Of a stretch of DNA of 60,332 bases, positions 8,530 through 17,748 are shown piece after piece. Below the pieces are notes generated by a model. It worked only from the letters and a program-made list of their open reading frames with translations, had not been told where the DNA came from and ran no database searches. The stretch is from NCBI RefSeq assembly GCF_003337735.1, contig NZ_QPJY01000004.1, positions 146,658-206,989 of the forward strand. The letters run 5' to 3'. The stretch is from Thioalbus denitrificans. Its GTDB lineage: Bacteria; Pseudomonadota; Gammaproteobacteria; DSM-26407. Positions within the stretch are counted from its first letter, which is position 1. Each line of letters starts with the position of its first letter. The position numbers were made by a program, and so were the translations under genes.

Positions 8530-9231
8530 TCATTCCCGGGATTTGCGCACGTCACCGGAGTTGAATCGCTGCAGCAGTTCGGTCCAGCGGCTGAGCCGGC
8601 TGGAGTCCCCTGCCCGCACGCCGCGGCCACGCTGCTTCGCGATCCACAGCCCCGCACCATTGAAACTGTAGACCGGCACCAGGTCGGTGCGCGACGTGGC
8701 GGGCCGGATGGGCTGGATCAGGTTGTCCAGCACCAGCGGGACCGCCTCGGGGCTGGAGTAGTAGGTGAGCACCATGTGGGCCTGGCTCACCGCGTTGGGC
8801 CGCAGCGCCTTGACGTAGGTCAGCCGCATCTTCTCCTCGGGCACGCCGAGCGCCTTGAGAGTGAAGTACTTGGCCAGGGAAAAGTCCTCGCAGTCGCCAC
8901 CGTCGGTGGCGAGGAACTCCACCGGGGTGGCCCAGTAGTCCTCCTGGCCCCAGTGCTGGAGGTCGGAAACGAAGTTGAGCCGGTTGAAGAAACGGTTCAC
9001 CCGCTCGAGCTTCTCCTCCTCCCCGACATCACCCGCCGTCTCCATCAGTTCGCGCCACTTCACCAGCCGCTCACCGGCCTCGTCGCCGAACTCCGCGCCG
9101 ATGCGCGCCACCAGCTCATCATCGACGAACGGCACCTCGGCCGTGCCGGCCGCACCGAGCAGCAGCGCCAGCACCGGCACCAGCCATCCAGCGGCTCGGA
9201 ACAGCACCGTAGTGGCGGCCGGCGCACCCAT
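8530..9231 (-). CDS. lapG: LapG-like periplasmic transglutaminase-like cysteine protease
   Basis: A 233-residue protein with an N-terminal signal/anchor segment (VLALLLGAAGTAE) followed by the LapG peptidase domain. The catalytic triad is visible as Cys114 in GGDCEDFS, His152 in SQAHMVL and Asp169 in LVLDN. LapG cleaves the retention module of LapA-type adhesins and frees the cell from the surface when c-di-GMP is low. It lies directly upstream of lapD, and the adhesin with its exporter is encoded within 8 kb, so the substrate is almost certainly the protein at 1-969 (inference). Confidence 0.93.
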   Translation of the reverse strand: MGAPAATTVLFRAAGWLVPVLALLLGAAGTAEVPFVDDELVARIGAEFGDEAGERLVKWRELMETAGDVGEEEKLERVNRFFNRLNFVSDLQHWGQEDYWATPVEFLATDGGDCEDFSLAKYFTLKALGVPEEKMRLTYVKALRPNAVSQAHMVLTYYSSPEAVPLVLDNLIQPIRPATSRTDLVPVYSFNGAGLWIAKQRGRGVRAGDSSRLSRWTELLQRFNSGDVRKSRE

Positions 9232-9245
9232 GGCCGGGAGACGCC

Positions 9246-9506
9246 TCAGCCCCCGGTCACCGGCGGGAAGAAAGCCACCTCGTCGCCGTCACTGAGCACC
9301 GTGGCGTCTTCAGCCATCTCCTGGTTGACCGCCACCAGCACCCGGGCGCTGCCCCCCAGGGCCTCGCTCCAGACACCTTGCCGTGCCTGGAGCAGATGAC
9401 GCAGTCCGGCCACGTCGGTGACACCCTCGGGAAGCGGCAGGGTCTCGGCGCCGGTGCCGAGCTGTTCCCGCAGGCGGGCGAAATAGAGAATCCGGATCAT
9501 CGGCAT
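9246..9506 (-). CDS. moaD: Molybdopterin synthase sulfur-carrier subunit MoaD
   Basis: An 86-residue ubiquitin-fold protein that begins MPMIRILYFARLREQLG and ends with the diagnostic Gly-Gly (PPVTGG). That C-terminus is thiocarboxylated and delivers sulfur to MoaE when molybdopterin is made. An internal Met three residues in is an equally good start. It lies 14 bp after moeA, in the same direction. moaE is not in the window. Confidence 0.92.
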   Translation of the reverse strand: MPMIRILYFARLREQLGTGAETLPLPEGVTDVAGLRHLLQARQGVWSEALGGSARVLVAVNQEMAEDATVLSDGDEVAFFPPVTGG

Positions 9507-9520
9507 GGCTCCCGTGCGGT

Positions 9521-10747
9521 TCAGGACAACAGCTCCGCGAATGGAATATAGCTCACCGGGTCACCGCGGCGGATGACCTGGCCCTCGGGGGCGATGACGA
9601 AACCCTCGGCCCAGCTCGTGGAGGTGAGCACGCCGGAACCCTGGTTCGGGTAGAGGGTAACCACGGTGCGCCCCGCGGCGTCAGGCTCCAGGCGTGCCCG
9701 CAGGTACTCGCGCCGGTCCCCCGGACGGGTCCAGTCGAATCCTGACTCCGCCGGAATGACCCGGGGCATCACCGCCTGCACGCCCAGGCGGCGCAGCAGG
9801 AACGGGCGGGTGAACAGGCAGAAGGTGGCGAAGCTGGAGACCGGGTTCCCGGGCAGTCCCATGAAGGGTGTGCCGTCCACGCTGCCGAAGGCGAGCGGCT
9901 TGCCCGGCTTGACCGCGATGCGCCACAGCTCCAGCGCGCCCAGCGATTCCACCGCCGCCTTCACGTGATCCTCCTCCCCCACCGACACCCCGCCGCTGGT
10001 GAGAATCAGATCGCACGCCCCGGCGGCGCGCCGCAGCACCTCGCGGGTCGCCTCCAGGGTATCCTCCACCGCCCCCAGGTCGAGCACCTCGCAGCCCAGG
10101 TTGCGGAGCAGGCCGGCCAGGGTATAGCGGTTGGAGTTGTAGATCTGGCCCGGACCCAGGGCCTCCCCGGGCGCCACCAGCTCATCGCCGGTTGAGAACA
10201 GCGCCACCCGCGGACGGCGCACCACCGGCAGCCGCGCCAGCCCCACCGAGGCGGCCAGCCCCAGTTCCTGCGGGCGCAGCCGGGTGCCGGCGGCAAGAAT
10301 CTCCGCCCCCGCGGTGATGTCCTCGCCGGCCCGGCGGACGTGCTGTCCGGGACTGGCGGGCTGCTCCACCGTGACCTGATCGCCCGCCACCCGGCAGTGC
10401 TCCTGCATCACCACCGCATCGGCCCCGGGGGGGATCGGCGCTCCGGTGAAGATGCGGGCACAGGTGCCGGGCTCGAGCGGCACTCCCTGGCTGCCGGCCG
10501 GAATGCGCTGGCCCACCCGCAGGGCGCCACCGGCCAGGTCGGCGCAGCGTACGGCATACCCGTCCATGGCACTGTTGTCGTGGGGCGGGACGTTCTGGGG
10601 CGATGCGAGGCCGTGGGCCAGCACCCGCCCCAGGGCCTCGTCGAGCGCAACCTCCTCCCTGTCAACGATACGCTCGGCCCGTGTCAGCAGGGCCTCCAGG
10701 GCCTGCTCCACGCTCAACAGGCCTTGTCCGCGGGCTTTCTCGTTCAT
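9521..10747 (-). CDS. moeA: Molybdopterin molybdotransferase MoeA
   Basis: A 408-residue enzyme that inserts molybdate into adenylylated molybdopterin. Family features seen: N-terminal LSVEQALEALLTRA, PPHDNSAMDGYAVR, ARIFTGAPIPPGADAVVMQE, the MPT-binding LTSGGVSVGEEDHVK and PVMGLPGNPVS-like FMGLPGNPVSSFATF, with the usual small C-terminal domain (VTLYPNQGSGVLTS). Length matches the family (about 400-410). It is co-directional with moaD. Only 31 bp upstream of its start lies a MITE-like element, so the promoter may sit in or beyond that element. Confidence 0.95.
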   Translation of the reverse strand: MNEKARGQGLLSVEQALEALLTRAERIVDREEVALDEALGRVLAHGLASPQNVPPHDNSAMDGYAVRCADLAGGALRVGQRIPAGSQGVPLEPGTCARIFTGAPIPPGADAVVMQEHCRVAGDQVTVEQPASPGQHVRRAGEDITAGAEILAAGTRLRPQELGLAASVGLARLPVVRRPRVALFSTGDELVAPGEALGPGQIYNSNRYTLAGLLRNLGCEVLDLGAVEDTLEATREVLRRAAGACDLILTSGGVSVGEEDHVKAAVESLGALELWRIAVKPGKPLAFGSVDGTPFMGLPGNPVSSFATFCLFTRPFLLRRLGVQAVMPRVIPAESGFDWTRPGDRREYLRARLEPDAAGRTVVTLYPNQGSGVLTSTSWAEGFVIAPEGQVIRRGDPVSYIPFAELLS

Positions 10748-10778
10748 GGAATCTCCTCAAAGGATCCGGGCATAGGCG

Positions 10779-11050
10779 CTAGTGTACTGCGTCACTCTTG
10801 GAGGCACATTCAGCGAGTCGTTGGCCGGTCAGATGCAAGGCGCGCTTGCGCAGGAATGGCAGGCCCCCTTTCAAGCAAGCGCAACGCCGCAGATGGCCGA
10901 CCAACGGCTCGCCCGCAGGGAGCCCCCCGAAAGCGCCATGACCGCGTTGCAGCGCTTGACAAGGGAACAACCATTGCCTGCGCACTGCGCCTTGTCCTGG
11001 CACTTTCGGGGGGCTCTGAAAGTACCTCCAAGAGTGACGCAGTACACTAG
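10779..11050 (+). mobile_element. MITE-like element, copy 1 (272 bp)
   Basis: The ends CTAGTGTACTGCGTCACTC...and ...GAGTGACGCAGTACACTAG are perfect inverted repeats of 26 bp (10779-10804 and 11025-11050). The interior contains a second inverted pair (GAGCCCCCCGAAAG against CTTTCGGGGGGCTC) and no credible gene or transposase. The same sequence occurs inverted at 14244-14516 and as a deleted form at 25646-25720. The CTAG at both ends is palindromic, so the target duplication (TA or CTAG) cannot be separated from the element. A full-length parent transposon is not present here. Confidence 0.8.
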
Positions 11051-11289
11051 TATCGGGAACATTGTATAAACGTGGGGAAGCGTTTTCATACGCCCGTGAA
11101 CGGAGTGGGCATCAAATCCCCGCGAACCGCAAGGCCCCGGCAAATCCCGCACGCTGTGCCGTTGAATGCGCCGGGCATGGAACAATGCCCCGCCCAGGTG
11201 GCGGCCGAATCGGAGCCTGCTCCATATGCCTGACCGGGAATTCACACTCGACCGGTGTTTTTCGCTACGATTCCCGCCTGCGACGACAC

Positions 11290-11928
11290 ATGAGCGGCAC
11301 CGTGCCCCGACGACAGCACCATCTACGTTCCAGGACCCAGGCCATCCCGGTGCTCGCCGCGGTGCTGGCTCTCGGCTGCACCCCGGCACGGGACACCTTC
11401 GTGCGCGGGGATATCATCACCGCGCCGGTGCCCGAGCGCTTCTCGGTCTGCCATGGCCACGGCTGCCGGTGGCTGGACACGGTGGGGCTCACCCCGGAAC
11501 AGTGGCTGGAAGTGCGTCGGCTGTTCGAACCGCCCGCCCCCGACGCAGCAGCCGAACGGCGCCGGATCGCCACCGCGGTCGCTTACCTGGAGCGCCTCAG
11601 CGGCGCGCGCACCGGCACGGCCGGCGACCTCGCGATGACCCGTTTCGACCGGACGGGCCCCGATCAGCTCGACTGCATCGACGAGTCCACCAACACCACC
11701 ACCTACCTGCGCCTGCTGGAGTCCGGCGGGCTGCTCCGCCACCACGCGGTCGCCCCACGCGCCACCCGCGGCCTGTTCATCGGCCGCTGGCCACACACCA
11801 CCGCGGTGATCCGCGAGATCCCGGGCGCCACCGCCTATGCCGTGGACAGCTGGTTCCACCCCAATGGCGCGGCGCCGGAGATCCTCCCACTCGAGGTGTG
11901 GCGCGACGGCTGGAGGCCCGGGCCATGA
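11290..11928 (+). CDS. exported/lipoprotein-like protein of unknown function, paralogue 1 of 2 (CIDESTN family)
   Basis: A 212-residue protein with an N-terminal export signal ending at VLALGCTPARD, a loose lipobox (Cys37), so probably a lipoprotein. The mature part shares blocks with the next gene: CHGHGC (two Cys four residues apart), [32 protein letters not shown] and YAVDSWFHPNG. I do not recognise a named family. The conserved Cys, Asp/Glu and His residues would suit a metal site or disulfides, but this is speculation. The open frame extends upstream; I chose the ATG at 11290 because the signal peptide starts there. It overlaps the next gene by ATGA. Confidence 0.75.
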   Translation: MSGTVPRRQHHLRSRTQAIPVLAAVLALGCTPARDTFVRGDIITAPVPERFSVCHGHGCRWLDTVGLTPEQWLEVRRLFEPPAPDAAAERRRIATAVAYLERLSGARTGTAGDLAMTRFDRTGPDQLDCIDESTNTTTYLRLLESGGLLRHHAVAPRATRGLFIGRWPHTTAVIREIPGATAYAVDSWFHPNGAAPEILPLEVWRDGWRPGP

Positions 11929-12515
11929 AAGGACTCGCCGGCGGGCTGCTGCTCGGGCTGCTCCCCGCCCTCGCCCCGGCGGCCACCCCCCCGCCCTTCA
12001 ACATCTGCCACGGCTACGGCTGCCGGCACCAGACTGAAATCCGGCTCACCGCCGCGGAGTGGTCGTCGGTACGGGGACTGTTCCGCCGGCCGCCGGTCGA
12101 TGCCGCCGCGGAACGCAGCCGCATCGCCGCGGCGGTGGCGCTGCTGGAGAGCCTGGCGGGGCGGCGCTCCGGCACCAGCGCCGATCGGGCCTGCAACAGC
12201 GCCGGCTCCTGGGTCCGGGGTCAGCAGGACTGCATCGACGAGTCCACCAATACCGCCACCTACCTGCATCTGCTCGATGATTCCGGCCTGCTGCGCTGGC
12301 ACCGGAGCGTGGGCCGTGTCCGGCGCAACCCGTGGCTGTTCGATATCCACTGGACGGCGGTCATCGGGGAGCGCGGCAGCGGACAGCGCTACGCGGTGGA
12401 TTCCTGGTACGGCGCCAACGGCGAGTTGCCGCTGGTGGCGCCGCTGGAGCTGTGGCGCAGGAAGGCCGCGAGCGTCACCCCCGCCTGCCCGGCGCCGGAA
12501 CGGGGCGGTCGATGA
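11925..12515 (+). CDS. exported protein of unknown function, paralogue 2 of 2 (CIDESTN family)
   Basis: A 196-residue protein with a clear cleavable signal peptide ([20 protein letters not shown]). The mature part repeats the blocks of the preceding gene: [57 protein letters not shown], and [11 protein letters not shown]. It overlaps its upstream paralogue (ATGA at 11925) and the downstream mnmA (ATGA at 12512), so the three are translationally coupled. The pair therefore looks like a tandem duplication in which one copy is lipid-anchored and one is released into the periplasm. Function unknown. Confidence 0.78.
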   Translation: MKGLAGGLLLGLLPALAPAATPPPFNICHGYGCRHQTEIRLTAAEWSSVRGLFRRPPVDAAAERSRIAAAVALLESLAGRRSGTSADRACNSAGSWVRGQQDCIDESTNTATYLHLLDDSGLLRWHRSVGRVRRNPWLFDIHWTAVIGERGSGQRYAVDSWYGANGELPLVAPLELWRRKAASVTPACPAPERGGR

Positions 12516-13618
12516 GCGGAAAGCGGGTCATCGTCGGGCTCTCCGGCGGCGTGGATTCCGCGGTCTCCGCCTTGCGCCTGCTGGAGCGCGGCTACGCCGT
12601 GGAAGCCCTGTTCATGAAGAACTGGGAGGAGGACGACCGCGGGGAGTACTGCGCCGCGGCCGAGGATCTCGCCGATGCCGAGGCCGTGTGCAGCCTGCTG
12701 GGCATCCGCCTGCACACGGTCAACTTCTCCGCCGAGTACTGGGACCGGGTGTTCGAGTATTTCCTGCGCGAGTACGCCGCGGGCCGAACCCCCAATCCCG
12801 ACGTGATGTGCAACAAGGAGATCAAGTTCCGGGCCTTCCTCGACCACGCGGCCGCTCTCGGCTCCAATACCATCGCCACCGGCCACTACGCCCGCAGCGA
12901 CCACCTGCAGGGCCGCTGGCGCCTGCTGCGCGGGGCCGACCCCGGCAAGGACCAGAGCTATTTCCTCTATACCCTGGGCCAGTCCCAGCTGGCCCGCACC
13001 CTGTTCCCCGTGGGCGACCTGCGCAAGGAGGAGGTGCGGCGCATCGCCGCGGCGGCCGGCCTGCCCAACCACGCCAAGAAGGACAGCACCGGCATCTGCT
13101 TCATCGGCGAGCGCAAGTTCCGGGATTTCCTGGCCCGCTACCTGCCCGCCCGGCCGGGCGACATCGAGACGCCCGAGGGCCGGATCATCGGGCGCCACGC
13201 CGGGCTGATGTACCATACCCTGGGCCAGCGCCAGGGGCTGGGCATCGGCGGCCTGCCCGAGGGCAGCGGCGCACCCTGGTACGTGGTGGACAAGGCGCTC
13301 GAGCGCAATGTCCTGGTGGTGGCCCAGGGCCACGATCACCCCCTGCTCTTCAGCCGATCACTGAGCGCCGCCGATCTGCACTGGGTGGCGGGCGGGCCGC
13401 CGCCGCTGCCCTGCGACTGCACCGCCCGCGTCCGCTACCGGCAGACCGACCAGCCGTGCCGCATCGAGGCGGCCGGCGATCGGCTCCGGGTGGTGTTCGG
13501 ACAACCACAACGGGCGGTGACTCCGGGCCAGTCCGTGGTCTTCTACCAGGGCGAGGTGTGCCTGGGCGGTGGCATCATCGAATCTTTCCAGCGCAGCGAA
13601 ACCGAGGTGGGCCTTTGA
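12512..13618 (+). CDS. mnmA: tRNA-specific 2-thiouridylase MnmA
   Basis: A 368-residue enzyme that makes 2-thiouridine at tRNA wobble position 34 for Lys, Glu and Gln tRNAs. The ATP-pyrophosphatase P-loop SGGVDS is at 11-16; the two catalytic cysteines are Cys100 ([12 protein letters not shown]) and Cys196 ([12 protein letters not shown]). The length is normal. The start overlaps the stop of the preceding exported protein (ATGA), and the stop overlaps the TTG start of hflD. mnmA-hflD (often followed by purB, as here) is a common gammaproteobacterial order. Confidence 0.96.
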   Translation: MSGKRVIVGLSGGVDSAVSALRLLERGYAVEALFMKNWEEDDRGEYCAAAEDLADAEAVCSLLGIRLHTVNFSAEYWDRVFEYFLREYAAGRTPNPDVMCNKEIKFRAFLDHAAALGSNTIATGHYARSDHLQGRWRLLRGADPGKDQSYFLYTLGQSQLARTLFPVGDLRKEEVRRIAAAAGLPNHAKKDSTGICFIGERKFRDFLARYLPARPGDIETPEGRIIGRHAGLMYHTLGQRQGLGIGGLPEGSGAPWYVVDKALERNVLVVAQGHDHPLLFSRSLSAADLHWVAGGPPPLPCDCTARVRYRQTDQPCRIEAAGDRLRVVFGQPQRAVTPGQSVVFYQGEVCLGGGIIESFQRSETEVGL

Positions 13619-14247
13619 GCGAACGATTGCGGGACATCACCCTGGCGCTGGCCGGCGTGTTCCAGGCCGCGCTGCTGGTGCAGCTCCAGGCGCGCGAGGG
13701 GCGCGTGCCGGAGACGCCCTACCGGTCCAGCATCGGCAGTCTCCTGCGCATCGATGCGCCGGACGTTCCCGCGGTCTTCGACGGCACAGCGGGCGTGCGC
13801 CTGGGGCTGGAGACCCTGGCCTCGCAGCTCGCCCAGAGCCCGCAGGATGCGGAGATCACCCGCTACGTGGTGAGCCTCATGTACCTGGAGAGGCGCCTGC
13901 ACCGCGACCGGGACATGCTCGCGACCCTGCGCGCCGGCATCGAGCGCGCCAGCGCCCAGGCCGAGACCTTCGGCGCCACCCACACCAATGTCATCGCCAA
14001 CCTGGGCGGCACCTACGGCGACACCCTGAGTCGCCTGCGCTTCCGGATCCTGGTCCGGGGCGAACCGGTCTACCTGGAAAACCCGGACAACGCCGCCCGG
14101 GTCCGGGCGCTCCTGCTGGCCGGGGTCCGGGCCGCCTTCCTGTGGCGCCAGCGCGGCGGCAGCCGCCTGCAGCTCTTCCTCCAGCGCCGCCGCATCCTGG
14201 CCACGACCCGGGCGCTGCTGGCCGAGATCGGGGGACCCGTACACTAG
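13615..14247 (+). CDS. hflD: HflD homologue, starting at TTG
   Basis: A 210-residue helical protein resembling HflD (E. coli, 213 aa), a membrane-associated modulator of lysogeny factors and, by genomic habit, a partner of mnmA and purB. Characteristic stretches: [53 protein letters not shown] and [10 protein letters not shown]. No ATG precedes the conserved start; the TTG at 13615 overlaps the mnmA stop (TTGA) and gives the family's normal N-terminus. Its stop codon TAG (14245-14247) lies inside the CTAG end of the adjoining MITE copy 2, so the last residues and the stop come from the insertion boundary. Confidence 0.9.
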   Translation: MSERLRDITLALAGVFQAALLVQLQAREGRVPETPYRSSIGSLLRIDAPDVPAVFDGTAGVRLGLETLASQLAQSPQDAEITRYVVSLMYLERRLHRDRDMLATLRAGIERASAQAETFGATHTNVIANLGGTYGDTLSRLRFRILVRGEPVYLENPDNAARVRALLLAGVRAAFLWRQRGGSRLQLFLQRRRILATTRALLAEIGGPVH

Positions 14248-14516
14248 TGTACTGCGCCACTCTTGGAGGCACTTTCAGAGCCCCCCCGAAAGTGCCAGGA
14301 CAAGGCGCAGCGCGCAGGCAATGGTTGTTCCCTTGTCAAGCACTGCAACGCAGTCATGGCGCTTTCGGGGGGCTCCCTGCGGGCGAGCCGCCGGCCGGCC
14401 ATCTGCGGTGTTGCGCTCGCTTGAAAGGGGGCCTGCCCTTCCTGCGCAAACGCGCCTTGCATCTGACCGGCCGGCGACTCGCTGAATGGGCCTCCAAGAG
14501 CGGCGCAGTACACTAG
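14244..14516 (-). mobile_element. MITE-like element, copy 2 (273 bp, inverted relative to copy 1)
   Basis: The ends (14244-14270 and 14490-14516) are inverted repeats with one mismatch. The interior matches the reverse complement of the element at 10779-11050 almost throughout, with scattered point differences (for example CGCCACTC for CGTCACTC). It lies directly on the hflD stop, where GTACACTAGTGTAC (14239-14252) forms a perfect 14-bp palindrome across the junction. No coding capacity is visible. Together copies 1 and 2 form a 3.2-kb inverted bracket around 11051-14243. Confidence 0.8.
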
Positions 14517-14571
14517 TTCCCCCTCGTCCGAGCCGACCACCCCGACACCCAACCCGCGACCTGCTGCCACG

Positions 14572-15426
14572 ATGAACCACCGGGACATCCAGCGCGGCGC
14601 CCTGCTGCTGGTGGGCGCGGCCCTCGCCTTCGCCTCCATGGGCGCGGTCATCAAGATCTCCACCGGCCAACTGCACTACACCCAGGTGGTCTTCTTCCGC
14701 AGCCTGTTCGGCCTGCTGGCCATGACCCCGTGGATGCTGCGCCACGGGGTCCGCGGCCTGGCCACGCCCCATCTCCGGCTCCACCTGGGGCGCAGCCTGA
14801 GCGGCGTGGCGGCCATGTTCTGCTTCTTCTACGCCATCGCCGAGCTGCGCCTCGGCGAGGCGGTGCTGCTCAACTACACCGCACCGCTGTTCACCCCGCT
14901 CATCGCCTGGTTCTGGCTGCGTGAACCGGTGACCCGGGGCATCTACATCGCCATCGCCGCGGGCTTCACCGGCATCCTACTGATACTCAAGCCCGGCTTC
15001 GGAGTCTTCCAGCCGGCGGCCCTCGCCGGACTGGCCTCCGGCGTGCTGGCGGCGCTGGCCTTCGTCGGCATCCGCCGCATGGCGGGCATCGAGCCGCCCA
15101 CCCGCATCGTCTTCTACTACAGCCTGCTCTCCACCGCGGTCGCGGCGCTGCCGCTGGCCTGGTACTGGCGTGCGCCCGAACCCCGTGAATGGCTGCTGCT
15201 GATGGGGGTGGGCGGGCTCGCCACCATCGGCCAGCTGCTGCTCACCCGGGCCTATTCGCTGGCCCCGGTGGGCCGCATCGGCCCCTTCACCTACACCGCC
15301 GTGGTCTTCGCCGCTCTCTACGGCCGGATGCTCTGGGACGAGACCCTCGGCCCCGTGACCCTGGCCGGCATGGTGCTGGTATGCCTGGCCGGCATCCTGG
15401 CCCTGCGGCGCAAGGCGGTGGCGTGA
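14572..15426 (+). CDS. EamA/DMT-family transporter
   Basis: A 284-residue integral membrane protein with ten predicted helices in two EamA repeats, starting MNHRDIQRGALLLVGAALAFASMGAVIK. The first repeat contains VVFFRSLFGLLAM and NYTAPLFTPLIAWFWLREPV; the second contains GPFTYTAVVFAALYGRMLWDE and ends in the basic tail ALRRKAVA. These drug/metabolite transporters usually export amino acids or related metabolites; the substrate cannot be read from sequence. It stands alone between MITE copy 2 and purB, in the same direction as purB. Confidence 0.88.
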   Translation: MNHRDIQRGALLLVGAALAFASMGAVIKISTGQLHYTQVVFFRSLFGLLAMTPWMLRHGVRGLATPHLRLHLGRSLSGVAAMFCFFYAIAELRLGEAVLLNYTAPLFTPLIAWFWLREPVTRGIYIAIAAGFTGILLILKPGFGVFQPAALAGLASGVLAALAFVGIRRMAGIEPPTRIVFYYSLLSTAVAALPLAWYWRAPEPREWLLLMGVGGLATIGQLLLTRAYSLAPVGRIGPFTYTAVVFAALYGRMLWDETLGPVTLAGMVLVCLAGILALRRKAVA

Positions 15427-16896
<1,470 letters not shown>

Positions 16897-16924
16897 GGCC
16901 AGGTGGCCAGAACGTTTTTCTTTT

Positions 16925-17192
16925 CACCACGAAGGCACGAAGGACACGAAGAAATGATGAAGTTAACCGCAGATTACGCTGATTAACGCAGATTTCTTTG
17001 TGTGCAAACCGGACAGCCGTCATGTTGCAGCGGATACCGTCCTGGCGCCGCCTTTGGTAAGTCCCGTGCGCGGATCAAATCTGACTGCCGGTTGAACAAC
17101 CGCACATGCCCATCCACGAAAATCAACGCAATCTGCGGTTACATGGTTTTTGTCTTTACTCTTTTCTTCGTGTCCTTCGTGCCTTCGTGGTG
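16925..17192. repeat. 268-bp palindromic repeat with 30-bp perfect terminal inverted repeats
   Basis: 16925-16954 (CACCACGAAGGCACGAAGG...) is the exact reverse complement of 17163-17192. A second, inner inverted pair, AACCGCAGATTACGCTGATT (16965-16984) against AATCAACGCAATCTGCGGTT (17121-17140), is imperfect. The CACGAAGG-type ends are a widespread extragenic repeat in bacteria. The element fills almost the whole gap between purB and the next gene and codes for nothing convincing. Fragments of the same AATCTGCGGTTAA motif recur at about 46252-46266. Confidence 0.7.
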
Positions 17193-17231
17193 TAATTTCA
17201 ACGTTCACGGGGCCGGAAAGGAGAACGCGCC

Positions 17232-17744
17232 ATGCTGGATCTCAGCCGCCATGTCCTCGGGGAGACCGACACGCCGGTGCCCCTCGAAACCAGCGACGAC
17301 TGCCGCGCTGCGGCGACCGAGCTGGTGCGGCAGGGCCATCGCACCCTGCTCATCTTCACTCACGACCTGGACCGCAAGGTCTACGACGACGCCGATTTCA
17401 TCGACGCGGTCAGCGCCCTGGCCCGCCGCCATCACCTCTCCTGGGTGCGGATCCTGGTACAGGACATGGAGCCGGTGATCCACGGCCGCCACCGGCTGGT
17501 GGAACTGGCAGGGCGGCTCACCAGCCGCATCGAGATCCGCCATGCCCATCCCGATCACCGCAGCTTCAACAAGGCCTACCTGGTGGTGGACGACACCGGT
17601 TTGCTGCTGCGGGACACCGCGCGCGGCTACAGCGGCAGCGTCAACTTCTACGCGCCCCACGCGGCCCGCGAGTACGCCGCCCTGTTCCACAAGGCCTGGG
17701 ACGTGGGCGAGCGGGATCCCAACCTCAACCGCCTCCATCTCTGA
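17232..17744 (+). CDS. conserved hypothetical protein (DUF7931-like)
   Basis: A 170-residue soluble protein beginning MLDLSRHVLGETDTPVPLET. It contains LLIFTHDLDRKVYDD, SWVRILVQDMEPVIHGRHRLVELA and RSFNKAYLVVDDTGLLLR, ending in HKAWDVGERDPNLNRL. The layout resembles half of a phospholipase-D-like fold (a strand-His-turn pattern), and I believe such proteins are grouped as DUF7931, but I cannot confirm this. The ATG at 17232 has AAAGGAG (17218-17224) upstream. The gene lies 4 bp before the secretin-like gene, so the two are probably cotranscribed. Confidence 0.7.
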   Translation: MLDLSRHVLGETDTPVPLETSDDCRAAATELVRQGHRTLLIFTHDLDRKVYDDADFIDAVSALARRHHLSWVRILVQDMEPVIHGRHRLVELAGRLTSRIEIRHAHPDHRSFNKAYLVVDDTGLLLRDTARGYSGSVNFYAPHAAREYAALFHKAWDVGERDPNLNRLHL

Positions 17745-17748
17745 TCCC

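Noticed and set aside
10779-11050. Short open frames inside the MITE copies as a transposase or small gene
   Set aside because: Frames differ between the copies, lack ribosome sites and span the inverted ends. No transposase motif is present.
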